A stretch of DNA of 64,000 bases, taken from NCBI RefSeq assembly GCF_000725885.1, contig NZ_JODR01000002.1:124001-188000 (forward strand), read 5' to 3'. The translations under genes were made by a program, and so were the position numbers. Of this stretch, positions 25,376-33,503 are shown one piece after another; position 1 is the stretch's first letter; each line of letters opens with the position of its first letter. Below the pieces are notes generated by a model, which worked only from the letters and a program-made list of their open reading frames with translations, searched no databases and had not been told where the DNA came from. This stretch comes from Streptomyces albus subsp. albus. Its GTDB lineage: Bacteria > Actinomycetota > Actinomycetes > Streptomycetales > Streptomycetaceae.

Positions 25376-26784
25376 CAGCGCAGTTCCTCCTTGTGACGGT
25401 CGCGCACCCGGCTGAGGAAGGCCAGCGAGACCAGCGCCCCGAGGACCAGGTAGAGCGCGGGGGCGACGGCGATGCCGGTGGCGGTCGCGAGGTAGGTGTT
25501 CACGAAGGGCGCCGTGCCGCCGAAGACGGCGGCGCCGACGTTGTACGAACTGGAGAACGCCGTCGAGCGGACACGGGTGGGGAACAGCTCGACGAACAGC
25601 GCCGCCATCGGCCCCGAGACGGCGGCGAACAGGACGACGAAAACGATCTGCCCGATCAGCGCACCGGCGAGCGTGCCGTTCGTGGCGAGCAGGAAGACGG
25701 GACAGGTCGCCACGGCATAGAGCGCCAGCGCACCGCCCATCAGTCTTTTGCGCCCGAGGCGGTCGGAGAGCGCACCCGCCGCGACGATGAGCGGCACCTC
25801 GATCAGCAGGGCTACGGCGTTGGTCGTCAGGGCGTCCGCCAGTGAGAGCGCGCCGACCGCGTCGAGGAAGGCCGGGAAGCTGGTCGCGGTGTACCCGTAG
25901 AGGGTCACGCCGAAGACGATGCCGAGCACGAGCAGCCAGCCCCGCCGCGTCTGCGCACTGTCGTCCCCGACACCGCCTCTCTCCCCGCCCCCGTCGCGCC
26001 CGGGATGGGCCCCCTCGGTCCCCGTCCCGTGCCGATGCTCCGCCTTCCGGGCCGCGCGCAGCTCGCGGTACGCCGGGGACTCGTCCAGCTTCAGGCGGAC
26101 GAACAGTCCGACCGCCGCGACGACGCCGCCGAGCAGGAACGGGACCCGCCAGCCCCAACTGTCCACGGTGGCCTCGGACATGAACCGCACGACCGCCATG
26201 GCGACGCCCGTCCCCAGCAGGAAACCCGCCACGGTCGACGCCTGCACCACCCCGGAGTAGAGCCCGCGGCGGCCGGTGCGGGCGTACTCGATCAGGAACG
26301 TCGCGCCACCCGTCCACTCCGCGCCCGCCGCCAGGCCCTGGACCATCCGCAGCGCCACGAGCAGGGCGGGAGCGAGCGCCCCGACCGAGGCGTGGGTGGG
26401 CAGCAGCCCGATGAGCACGCTCGCGACGCCGACAGTGACCATCGTGACCGCGAGCATGCTGCGGCGTCCGGCCCGGTCGCCCAGCCGCCCCAGGACGATC
26501 GCGCCCAGCGGCCGGCACACGAACCCGACCGCGTACGACGCGAACGTCACCAGCAGCGAGACGGTAGGGTCGTTCGAGGGGAAGAACAGCCGCCCGATCA
26601 CGGCCGCCATCGACGCGTAGATCGCGAAGTCATACCACTCCAGCACGGTGCCCAGCACCGCAGCCGTCGTGACCCTGCCCGGCACGCCCCGGCCGCCGTC
26701 CGTACGCCCGGACGGCGTCGCCGGCTTCTCCGGCTTCTCCGGGTTCGCTGGGTTCGCTGGGTTTGCCGCCTTCGTCAGCTCCAT
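25375..26784 (-). CDS. MHS family metabolite:proton symporter
   Basis: A 469-aa MFS protein with 12 membrane segments of the metabolite:H+ symporter (ProP/shikimate/citrate) type: LEWYDFAIYASMAAVIG in the first helix, GRLGDRAGRR between helices 2 and 3, and QGLAAGAEWTGG in helix 4. The cytoplasmic N-terminus has short repeats of Asn/Glu-Pro triplets, encoded by 9-nt direct repeats. It is the first gene of the operon and should import the acid or acyl-amino acid that the enzymes degrade. It is divergent from the FCD regulator. Confidence 0.9.
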   Translation of the reverse strand: MELTKAANPANPANPEKPEKPATPSGRTDGGRGVPGRVTTAAVLGTVLEWYDFAIYASMAAVIGRLFFPSNDPTVSLLVTFASYAVGFVCRPLGAIVLGRLGDRAGRRSMLAVTMVTVGVASVLIGLLPTHASVGALAPALLVALRMVQGLAAGAEWTGGATFLIEYARTGRRGLYSGVVQASTVAGFLLGTGVAMAVVRFMSEATVDSWGWRVPFLLGGVVAAVGLFVRLKLDESPAYRELRAARKAEHRHGTGTEGAHPGRDGGGERGGVGDDSAQTRRGWLLVLGIVFGVTLYGYTATSFPAFLDAVGALSLADALTTNAVALLIEVPLIVAAGALSDRLGRKRLMGGALALYAVATCPVFLLATNGTLAGALIGQIVFVVLFAAVSGPMAALFVELFPTRVRSTAFSSSYNVGAAVFGGTAPFVNTYLATATGIAVAPALYLVLGALVSLAFLSRVRDRHKEELR

Positions 26785-26840
26785 GGCCCCGCCTCTCTGT
26801 GGGCCGACGCGGCCCAGGACGCCGAAGGTAGACGAGCAAA

Positions 26841-26874
26841 TGGTAGATGGTCAACCATCGGCCATCTGGTAACC
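26841..26874. promoter_or_regulatory. FCD-GntR operator cluster
   Basis: Contains the perfect palindrome ATGGTCAACCAT (26847-26858), which matches the TGGT-N-ACCA style of FadR/FCD regulators, flanked by additional half-sites (TGGT at 26841 and GGTAACC at 26868). It lies in the 120-nt space between the divergent transporter operon and the regulator, so it can control both. Confidence 0.72.
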
Positions 26875-26904
26875 TGGCGTAGCCGATCGAAGGAGTCCTG
26901 CACG

Positions 26905-27549
26905 ATGGCGGCATCGCCCACATCACCGCCCGAGTCCCGGCGCGACTGGATCCTGCGCAATCTGCGCGACCGCATCGCCCACGGCGAACTCACCGCGGGG
27001 GAGAGACTGGTCGAGCGGGACATCTCGATGCACTACGGCATCAGCCGGGGCCCGGTCCGCGAAGCGATCATGGTTCTGGAGCAGGAGGGACTGGTCGTCA
27101 CCCACTCGTATCGGGGGGCCGTCGTCGCCGAGGTCACGCAGCGGGAGATCGAGGAGATTCTGGTCCCGATCCGGCTGGTGATCGAGAAGGCGGCTTTCCG
27201 CGCCGCGGCCGAGGCCGCCGACCAGGAACTGTTCGGGACGCTCGACGGGCTGGTGCGGCAGATGGAGTCGGCCGCCGCCGACCCGTTGGACGCCAAGGCG
27301 CTCGCCGATCTCGACGTGGCGTTCCACGAGGCCGTGATCGCCGCCGCCGGGCAGACGCAGTCACTGCGGATCTGGCGCACCATCCAGCCAAGGGTGCGGG
27401 CCTATTTCCTCCGTGACGCCCCGCACCACGAGAGCCCTCGCAGTGTCGTCGACCAGCACCGGTCCCTGCTCGACGCCCTGCGGTCCGGCGAACCGGAGCG
27501 GTCCGGGAACGAGATCGCGGAGCACATCGGGCTCCACCTCGGCCACTGA
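26905..27549 (+). CDS. GntR family regulator, FCD subfamily
   Basis: A 214-aa regulator: N-terminal winged helix (LRDRIAHGELTAGERLVERD, SRGPVREAIMVLEQEGLV) and an all-helical FCD domain with metal-ligand-like D and H in LDVAFHEAVI and later histidines. The start ATG 26905 is preceded by AAGGAG at 26890. FCD proteins usually sense carboxylic acids and repress catabolic genes; here the divergent transporter-deacylase-dehydratase-SDR operon is the obvious target. Confidence 0.92.
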   Translation: MAASPTSPPESRRDWILRNLRDRIAHGELTAGERLVERDISMHYGISRGPVREAIMVLEQEGLVVTHSYRGAVVAEVTQREIEEILVPIRLVIEKAAFRAAAEAADQELFGTLDGLVRQMESAAADPLDAKALADLDVAFHEAVIAAAGQTQSLRIWRTIQPRVRAYFLRDAPHHESPRSVVDQHRSLLDALRSGEPERSGNEIAEHIGLHLGH

Positions 27550-27568
27550 CGGCCCACAGAGGGCGACG

Positions 27569-27621
27569 CCGGCAGGCGCGGCGCCTGCCGGGACGGCGCC
27601 GGCAGGGGACGGCCCTGCCGG
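27569..27621 (+). terminator. Two tandem hairpins after the FCD regulator
   Basis: Hairpin 1: 10-bp perfect stem 27569-27578 with 27582-27591, 3-nt loop. Hairpin 2: 9-bp stem 27599-27607 with 27613-27621, 5-nt loop. The two share the CCGGCAGG/CCTGCCGG core, so they are also a short direct repeat of about 30 nt. Likely terminator. Confidence 0.65.
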
Positions 27622-27823
27622 GAGGGAGCCGATGACCGCGCCCACCGCCGCGAGCCCGCGGGCGGCGAGCGGCGAGCGGCCTCCGCCGTCAGCGCAATGG
27701 CAGAAGCGGCCCGCTGGTCCACGCCGACGCCGTCACCCACCCATGACCGGGCATCGGACAGTCCCCCCATGAGCGAACCGACGACCGATCCGCCCGACCG
27801 ACGCCCCGCAGGCCCTTGCAGTG

Positions 27824-28351
27824 CTAGCTCGTCAGCTCGATGAGCCGCTGCACCGTGCGCCAGTTGCGGCCCGTCATCGTCAGGGCCGGCCGCACCCGCT
27901 CCAGTGCCGCCGGGAGCCGGCTGCGTCCCATCCCGTGGGGGAAGTGGCAGTAGACGGCCCGCCCGATGTGCCGGAAGGTGTCCGGCGCCCACAGCTGTGC
28001 GTCCAGCCCCGCGAAATGGTCTTCCGCGGGCTCCTCCTCGATGAAGAGCACCAGCACCTTGGCCGGGTCCAGCTCGGCCACGGGCAGCGGGCAGGCGGCG
28101 GCCACCGCCCGCAGTTCCTCCGCCGTCCGCACCAGGACCGGCACCCGCACACCGAAGTGCTCGGCCAGGGCGCGCTCCAGCACGGGCCCCGGGTGCGGGT
28201 CGTCGGTGGTGAGGACGGCGTTGCCGCTCTGGAGGTAGGTGCGCACATCGCCCCACCCGAGTCCGGTCATCACCTTGCGCAGCTCGGCCATGGGCACCTT
28301 GTTCTGCCCGCCGACGTTGATCCCTCGCAGCAGCGCGGCGTACCTCGTCAT
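27824..28351 (-). CDS. DUF1697 domain protein
   Basis: A 175-aa cytoplasmic protein matching the DUF1697 family (starts MTRYAALLRGINVGGQNKVPM, then LRKVMTGLGWGDVRTYLQSGNAV, ends TGRNWRTVQRLIEL). Function unknown; the family is widespread in bacteria. A single gene, 56 nt downstream of the HEPN protein gene and in the same direction, so it may be cotranscribed with it. Confidence 0.88.
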   Translation of the reverse strand: MTRYAALLRGINVGGQNKVPMAELRKVMTGLGWGDVRTYLQSGNAVLTTDDPHPGPVLERALAEHFGVRVPVLVRTAEELRAVAAACPLPVAELDPAKVLVLFIEEEPAEDHFAGLDAQLWAPDTFRHIGRAVYCHFPHGMGRSRLPAALERVRPALTMTGRNWRTVQRLIELTS

Positions 28352-28407
28352 GCCGTACACCGTATGTGCCGCGGCGGCCACGGTCTGCCGCGCCCGCCGC
28401 GGCCCGG

Positions 28408-29778
28408 TCACGACACGGGGCGGGAGTCCGCCCAGAAGTGGTCGAACTCCTCCCGGTAGAGCGGGAAGAGCGCCGCCTCGGTGTCCTCGCCCTGCGGACG
28501 GACCCGCCGCCCGGCGCCGCGCAGCACCAGTACGGGCGTCTCCATGCCGCGCGAGTGCCGCAGGTACGACTGGATCACGGCCAGCCCGTCCGCTCCGTCC
28601 CCGTCGACCATGTAGGCGGTGAAGCGCGGTGTCTCGTCGAAGACGTGGATCTCGAAGGCCGCCGGGTCCCGCAGCCGGGAGCGCACCCGCCGCATGTGCA
28701 GGATGTTCGTCTCCACCGAGCGGGCCAGCTCGCCCTTCTTGAGGCCGAGTTCCCGCTCCCGGCGGCGCAGCGCGCTGCTGGCCGGGTTCATGAACAGCAG
28801 CCGCACCCGGCAGCCCGTCTCGGCGAGCCGCACCAGCCGCCGCCCGCTGTAGTTCTGCACCAGCAGATTGAGCCCGATGCCGATGGCGTCCAGCCGCCGC
28901 GCGCCGCCGAACAGGTCCTCCGCGGGCAAATGCCGTTGCAGCCGTACCCGGTCGGGGTGGACGCCGACCACGTCCGCGAACCGGTCCCCCACCAGTTCCT
29001 CGACGGCGTCCACCGGCATCCGGTCGGCTGCGGCGGCGCCTTCCGGTGCGGCCCCCAGCAGTTCCAGCAGCCGGCGGCACATCCGCTCGGCCTGCGAGAG
29101 CACCGTCTCGGACAGGGCGCGGTTGCGGGCCACCGCGCTGCGCGCCACCTCCAGTTCGTCCAGCGCCAGTTCCACCTCGCGGCGGTCCTGGAAGTACGGC
29201 TCGAAGCAGGGCCAGTGCTGCACCATCAGCTCCCGCAGCTGCGGGAGCGTCAGGAACGAGATGAGGGTGTCGTCGGCCGGGTCGAGCAGATAGCCCTTGC
29301 GGCGGCTGACCTCGCGCACGGCGACGGCGCGCTGCACCCACTCCTGACCGGCCGGCCCCGCGGCGGCGATCACCCACTCCTCGCCGTGCACCGGCTCGTA
29401 GATGGGCCGCAGCACGGCGGAGACGACCGCCCGCATCCGCTGCTCGACCAGATTCAGCCAGACGTAGGCGCGGCCGGCGCGCTGCGCCCTGGTGCGGACC
29501 TCGGCCCAGTCGTCCTCGTCCCACTCCACGTCGGCGCCGATCTCCATGGGGCGGGCCAGCGGAACCGCGCCCGGCTGGAGCCCGTTCTCCCCCAGATCCC
29601 GTCTGGGTGGTGCCCCCTCGCCCGGCCCGCCCGGCGGATCGTCCGCCTGGCCGGCCCGGGAGGCAGCACCGCTGCCGTCCGGCCCCTCACCGCCGTCGCC
29701 TGGGGGGAGTTCAAACCCTCCCGCGCCCAACTGCGCACCGCCTTCCGCACCCCGGTCCGACCCCCGCTGTTCGATCAA
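28408..29778 (-). CDS. SAV2148-type HEPN domain protein
   Basis: A 456-aa cytoplasmic protein conserved in Streptomyces and known as SAV2148 family HEPN protein. After a disordered N-terminus (about 75 residues, Gly/Pro-rich) comes a helical region (RAGRAYVWLNLVEQRMRA, RRKGYLLDPADD, HWPCFEPYF, ARNRALSETVL) and then an alpha/beta C-terminal region (DAIGIGLNLLVQNYSGRRLVRL, GCRVRLLFMNP, ETPRFTAYMVDGDGAD) that resembles DUF5919-like sensor or phospholipase-D-like folds. I see no clear Rx4-6H RNase motif in the HEPN part. The start is uncertain; conserved sequence begins around GGFELPPGDGG. Function unknown. Confidence 0.8.
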   Translation of the reverse strand: MIEQRGSDRGAEGGAQLGAGGFELPPGDGGEGPDGSGAASRAGQADDPPGGPGEGAPPRRDLGENGLQPGAVPLARPMEIGADVEWDEDDWAEVRTRAQRAGRAYVWLNLVEQRMRAVVSAVLRPIYEPVHGEEWVIAAAGPAGQEWVQRAVAVREVSRRKGYLLDPADDTLISFLTLPQLRELMVQHWPCFEPYFQDRREVELALDELEVARSAVARNRALSETVLSQAERMCRRLLELLGAAPEGAAAADRMPVDAVEELVGDRFADVVGVHPDRVRLQRHLPAEDLFGGARRLDAIGIGLNLLVQNYSGRRLVRLAETGCRVRLLFMNPASSALRRRERELGLKKGELARSVETNILHMRRVRSRLRDPAAFEIHVFDETPRFTAYMVDGDGADGLAVIQSYLRHSRGMETPVLVLRGAGRRVRPQGEDTEAALFPLYREEFDHFWADSRPVS

Positions 29779-30129
29779 GGAAGACTACTGCGGGAGCCCG
29801 GGTGCCGCACCCGGAACCCCGGTGGCAATCCGGTCCGGGCACGGGCGGAAACAGCCGGGCGCAAAGGCCGCCCCGCGGGAGGGCGTCCGCCGCACGGCCG
29901 ACCGCACGATTCACCACACCGTTCACCGTACGGTCACCGCGCGGCGCGGTCCTTGCCCGTGCGGGCGCGCGCAGCGGGGCCACAGCGTGGCTCCGGCGTC
30001 GGGCGCCCCCTGCGGGCGGGACGCGTCCCCTGGACCGCGACGGTGCGCGCCGGGGGACGGAACAGCGGGCGCCCTGCCCGCACTTGGCACCGGCAGTGCC
30101 CGCGCGCCGCCCGCCTCGCGTCCTCGTGC
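29779..30129. other. 351-nt intergenic region
   Basis: Between two - strand genes. It should hold the promoter of the HEPN gene. It is C/G-rich with alternating GCGC tracts around 29935-29975; no strong terminator, RNA gene or supportable small ORF was seen. Confidence 0.4.
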
Positions 30130-31419
30130 CTACGGTGTGCCGGCGGTGGCCTCCGCCGCCGGGGTGCGGCCGGCGCTCGCGGGGCGTTCCCGCTCCGGGC
30201 GGAGCACCCACGACAGGGCACAGGCCGCCGCGGCGGTGCCCACCGCGACGGCGAACGCGGCACCTGGCCCCCGTGCCTCGGCCACCGGGCCGGAGGCCAT
30301 CAGGGCGAGGGCCTGGCCGCCGATGATGCCGCTGGTCATGAACGCCATCGACTCGCCCAGCCGGGAGGCGGGCACGACCCGTTCGGTGAGGGCGAACAGG
30401 GTGATCAGGTGCGGGGCGTAGGCGCTGCCGAGCACCACGACGACCACGTACAGCCACACCAGGCTGTGCACCACCAGCAGCGGCAGGGCCAGCAGGAGCG
30501 CGGCGCAGGTGGCGGCGCGCCAGCGTGCGGTGAGGGTCACCGAGGACGGTACGGAGGCCATGGCCAGGCCCACGACGGCGCTCATCACACCCATCGCGGC
30601 GTAGACGAGGCCGGACTGTCCGGGGGCGCCCAGTTCCTCCGTCAGCGCGGTGATCCCGGCCTGGCAGGCCCCGAACATGGCGCCCTGCAGCGCGGCGGAC
30701 GCTCTGAGGGCGTGGACGGTGCCGCGCCGGCGGTGCGGCTCCGCCCGCCGGCGCGCTCTTCCGCGCGGTGCCGCCGCCGGCCGGTGCGGGGCGCGGTCGG
30801 GTGCGACCGCGCGGGCCGTGGGGTGCAGCGCGAAGGCGGTGCCGCACACGACGAGGAGCCCGGCGGCGAGCGCGAGCGCGGCGGCCGGGTGGGCGACGGT
30901 GGCGGCGACCCCGACGAGTGCGGGACCCAGGACGAAGGAGATCTCGTCCAGGGTTCCTTCCAGGGAGAGGGCCGCCGAGACGGTACGGTCACCGGACCCG
31001 GCGCGGCGGGCGAGGGCGACCGTACGGGTGCGGGCCAGCGGTCCCACCTGGGGGACGCTCAGCCCGGTGGCGACGCCGAGGGCGGCAAGCAGCACGGTGG
31101 GTGCCCGTCCCAGCGCGGCGACGACGAGGGCGGTGACCGCGCAGGCGTTGAGGAGGGCGGCGACCAGCACGACCGGCCGCTGTCCGAGCCGGTCGGCCAG
31201 TCGCCCGACCACGGGTCCCCCCACCGTCTGTCCCGCCGCCAACGCGCCGCCGACCAGTCCGGCGGTGGCAAGGCTGCCGCTGGTGCGTGCCACCAGCAGC
31301 AGCGAGCCGAGCTGGCACATGGCCGTCGGCAGCCGTCCCAGGAACGAGACGGCGGGCAGGAGTGGTCCGCCTCCCAGGCCGATCACCGTGCGGTATGTCG
31401 TCACCAGTGCTCCAGCCAT
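30130..31419 (-). CDS. MFS transporter (drug-efflux-like)
   Basis: A 429-aa membrane protein with 12 hydrophobic segments, GRLADRLGQRPV between helices 2 and 3 and a central cytoplasmic loop rich in Arg and Pro (about residues 190-220). The overall pattern fits DHA1-like MFS exporters. No adjacent regulator indicates the substrate. Confidence 0.82.
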   Translation of the reverse strand: MAGALVTTYRTVIGLGGGPLLPAVSFLGRLPTAMCQLGSLLLVARTSGSLATAGLVGGALAAGQTVGGPVVGRLADRLGQRPVVLVAALLNACAVTALVVAALGRAPTVLLAALGVATGLSVPQVGPLARTRTVALARRAGSGDRTVSAALSLEGTLDEISFVLGPALVGVAATVAHPAAALALAAGLLVVCGTAFALHPTARAVAPDRAPHRPAAAPRGRARRRAEPHRRRGTVHALRASAALQGAMFGACQAGITALTEELGAPGQSGLVYAAMGVMSAVVGLAMASVPSSVTLTARWRAATCAALLLALPLLVVHSLVWLYVVVVVLGSAYAPHLITLFALTERVVPASRLGESMAFMTSGIIGGQALALMASGPVAEARGPGAAFAVAVGTAAAACALSWVLRPERERPASAGRTPAAEATAGTP

Positions 31420-31506
31420 CGCCCGACGCTAACGCGCCGCATCACACGGCGGGCACGGTCAGGACGCACGAAATGACAACGGTCGGGTACGTACGTTCGC
31501 ATGACA

Positions 31507-31547
31507 CCGGCCGGTGCCGCGCCGCTTGTCGGCACGGCACCGGCCGG
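31507..31547 (-). terminator. Terminator after the ArsR-VOC operon
   Basis: Perfect 13-bp stem 31507-31519 with 31535-31547, loop 15 nt, 62 nt after the VOC gene stop. It separates this operon from the MFS gene reading in the same direction. Confidence 0.7.
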
Positions 31548-31608
31548 AGGCTCCGTACCCGGTGCGCGGGAACTACGCGGTGTGCGCGATGTACACGGTG
31601 CGCACGAG

Positions 31609-31995
31609 CTATGCCGTGTGCACGATCTGGATCAGGTTGCCGCAGGTGTCGTCCAGGACGGCGGTGGTGACCGGCCCCGCCTCCAGCGGTTCCTGGGTGA
31701 AGCGCACCCCGAGCCCGCGCAGCCGCTCGAACTCCGCCTGCACGTCGTCCACCGCGAACGACGCGGCGGGGATGCCGTCGCCGACGAGCGCTTCCTTGTA
31801 GGGCCCCACCGCGGGGTGGCCGGAGGGCTCCAGGAGGAGTTCGGTCCCCTCCGGCTCCTCCGGCGAGACGACGGTCAGCCACCGGGCCGGGCCCATCGGG
31901 ATGTCGTGCTTCTTCACGAAGCCCAGCACGTCGGTGTAGAAGCGCAGGGCCTTCTCCTGGTCGTCGACGAAGACGCTGGTCACATAGATCTTCAT
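31609..31995 (-). CDS. VOC (glyoxalase/bleomycin-resistance-like) family protein
   Basis: A 128-aa single-domain vicinal-oxygen-chelate protein of the extradiol/glyoxalase type (MKIYVTSVFVDDQEKALRFYTDVLGF; ends DDTCGNLIQIVHTA). Could bind or modify a small toxic molecule. ATG 31995 overlaps the ArsR stop by 4 nt. ArsR-VOC pairs of this kind are common in actinomycetes; the ligand is unknown. Confidence 0.88.
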   Translation of the reverse strand: MKIYVTSVFVDDQEKALRFYTDVLGFVKKHDIPMGPARWLTVVSPEEPEGTELLLEPSGHPAVGPYKEALVGDGIPAASFAVDDVQAEFERLRGLGVRFTQEPLEAGPVTTAVLDDTCGNLIQIVHTA

Positions 31996-32285
31996 GGGGT
32001 GCTCTCCGGTGCTTCGGGCCTGAGCCACCGGGTCACGATGTGCTCAAGGGGTTCGGTGTCCAGGTCGTGGAACTTGCAGCGGCCCTGGCGCCGCGTGTGG
32101 ACCAGTCCGGCGGCTTCGAGTACGGCCAGATGCTGGCTTATCGCCTGGCGGGACAGCCCCAGACCGTGCTTGGTGGTCAGCCGCGCACAGATCTCGAACA
32201 GGGTCTGGCCGTTCCGCTCCACCAGTTCGTCGAGGATGCGCCGGCGGGTGGGATCGGCCAGTGCCTTGAAGAGGTCGTCCGCCAT
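31992..32285 (-). CDS. ArsR family transcriptional regulator
   Basis: A 97-aa winged-helix repressor (MADDLFKALADPTRRRILDEL, SRQAISQHLAVLEAAGLV). It lacks the ELCV(C/D)L metal-binding cysteine motif of arsenic sensors, so it probably senses something other than arsenite, or nothing beyond its own level. It heads a two-gene operon with the VOC gene, and a perfect operator precedes it. Confidence 0.9.
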   Translation of the reverse strand: MADDLFKALADPTRRRILDELVERNGQTLFEICARLTTKHGLGLSRQAISQHLAVLEAAGLVHTRRQGRCKFHDLDTEPLEHIVTRWLRPEAPESTP

Positions 32286-32295
32286 GCCCCCACCA

Positions 32296-32317
32296 TAGGC
32301 AAGTGTTCGCTTGCCTA
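32296..32317. promoter_or_regulatory. ArsR operator
   Basis: Perfect inverted repeat TAGGCAAG, six bases, CTTGCCTA, 10 nt upstream of the ArsR start codon. Such 8-bp arms match the size of ArsR dimer sites and suggest autorepression of the ArsR-VOC operon. Confidence 0.75.
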
Positions 32318-32380
32318 CCAACCCGGGCGCGCCCGGCCCCGCGCCGAGGGGGCGGACCCGCACCGCCCCTCGGCCGCCGC

Positions 32381-32456
32381 TCAGCCGACGCGCCGCCACG
32401 GCCACCCCTCAGCCCACGCGCCGCCCCTCGACCGCTCCTCAGCCCGCGCGCCGGGC
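32381..32456. repeat. Three short direct repeats
   Basis: A TCAGCC(C/G)(A/G)CGCGCCG unit begins at 32381, 32409 and 32439. The third copy overlaps the stop codon of the LysR gene. Spacing 28 and 30 nt. Probably slippage-derived sequence after the gene; no function apparent. Confidence 0.45.
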
Positions 32457-33335
32457 CTCGCCCCGCAGCAGCGCGATGAACGCCTCGGCGGCACCCGTCG
32501 GCTCGGAGCGGCAGAAGGCGGTGAGGGGGCGCCGCCAGGGCGGACCGCAGGGAACGAGCTGGCCGGGCGGAACCAGGGAGGGGGCGAGATGGGCGGAGAC
32601 CAGACAGATGCCCGCTCCGGCGGCGGCCATCCGGGCGGCCGTCGTGGGGTGCTCCACCCGCACGGCGGTGCGCGGCACGAACCCGGCCCGCCCGCAGACG
32701 AGGTCCAGGAACGGCCGCCCGTCGATCCACGGTTCCATCCCGCAGCGCACCCAGCCCCGGTCGGCGAGTTCGGCCAGCGCCACCGGCTCGTCGCCGCCCG
32801 CGCGGGCGCACAGCGGATCGTCGGGCGGGACGACCAGCACGATCTGCTCCTCGCCGATCTCCCAGGAGGGGCCGGACCAGTCGCGCAGCTGGAAGCCGAC
32901 GGCCACATCGGCGATGCCGCGCGCCATCCGCTCGCGCAGCTCCTCCTCGGTGACGTACTCGCGCAGCCGCAGCGTCACCCGCGGGTGGAGGCGCCGCATC
33001 CGCGCGACGGCCTCGGCGAGGACGCCGACCGCCAGACCGTGCACCGTGGCGATCTCCAGTTCGCCCCCGCTGACCCCGGCGGCTGCCCGCGCCGCGCGGC
33101 GGGCCTGCCGGGCGCTGCGCACGGCCAGCTCGGCGTCGGGCAGGAAGGCGCGGCCCATGGGGGTGAGCCGCACACCGCGCGGCAGCCGCTCCAGCAGCGG
33201 GCCGCCGACCTCCCTCTCCAGCGCCTTGATCTGGTGGGAGAGCGCCGACTGCGTCACGTGCAGTGTCTCGGCGGCGCGGGTGAAGGACGCCTGCTCGATC
33301 ACCGTGACGAGGTATTCCATCTGCCGCAGACTCAC
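32439..33335 (-). CDS. LysR family transcriptional regulator
   Basis: A 298-aa regulator: winged helix (MEYLVTVIEQASFTRAAETLHVTQSALSH pattern in residues 6-34) and a type-2 periplasmic-fold effector domain. It is divergent from a dihydrolipoamide dehydrogenase-like gene, with a textbook T-N11-A palindrome at 33431-33445 between them. It probably controls that gene, perhaps in response to redox stress. Confidence 0.9.
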   Translation of the reverse strand: MSLRQMEYLVTVIEQASFTRAAETLHVTQSALSHQIKALEREVGGPLLERLPRGVRLTPMGRAFLPDAELAVRSARQARRAARAAAGVSGGELEIATVHGLAVGVLAEAVARMRRLHPRVTLRLREYVTEEELRERMARGIADVAVGFQLRDWSGPSWEIGEEQIVLVVPPDDPLCARAGGDEPVALAELADRGWVRCGMEPWIDGRPFLDLVCGRAGFVPRTAVRVEHPTTAARMAAAGAGICLVSAHLAPSLVPPGQLVPCGPPWRRPLTAFCRSEPTGAAEAFIALLRGEARRAG

Positions 33336-33430
33336 CGGCCGCCGCCCCCAGCCCCTTGTCCGTACCGCTCACCGTGAACACCGTCCCCATGAACCCTGTC
33401 CCATGAACGCCGCCTCACGAGCACCGTCCC

Positions 33431-33445
33431 ATGAACGCAGTTCAT
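33431..33445. promoter_or_regulatory. LysR box (T-N11-A)
   Basis: Perfect palindrome ATGAACGCAGTTCAT with T33432 and A33444 giving the T-N11-A spacing of LysR sites. It is 58 nt upstream of the dehydrogenase ATG. Degenerate relatives of the half-site (CCCATGAAC) occur at 33387 and 33402. Confidence 0.7.
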
Positions 33446-33503
33446 CGTGGCCATAGAAGCATTGCGTTGGACTCATCGCACGGCCGGGGCGGAGGCTGAG
33501 GCC

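Noticed and set aside
28366..31476. A 1036-codon open frame on the + strand across the HEPN and MFS genes
   Set aside because: Antisense shadow of two - strand genes whose proteins are recognisable; the encoded + strand sequence is Gly/Arg/His-rich with no domain.
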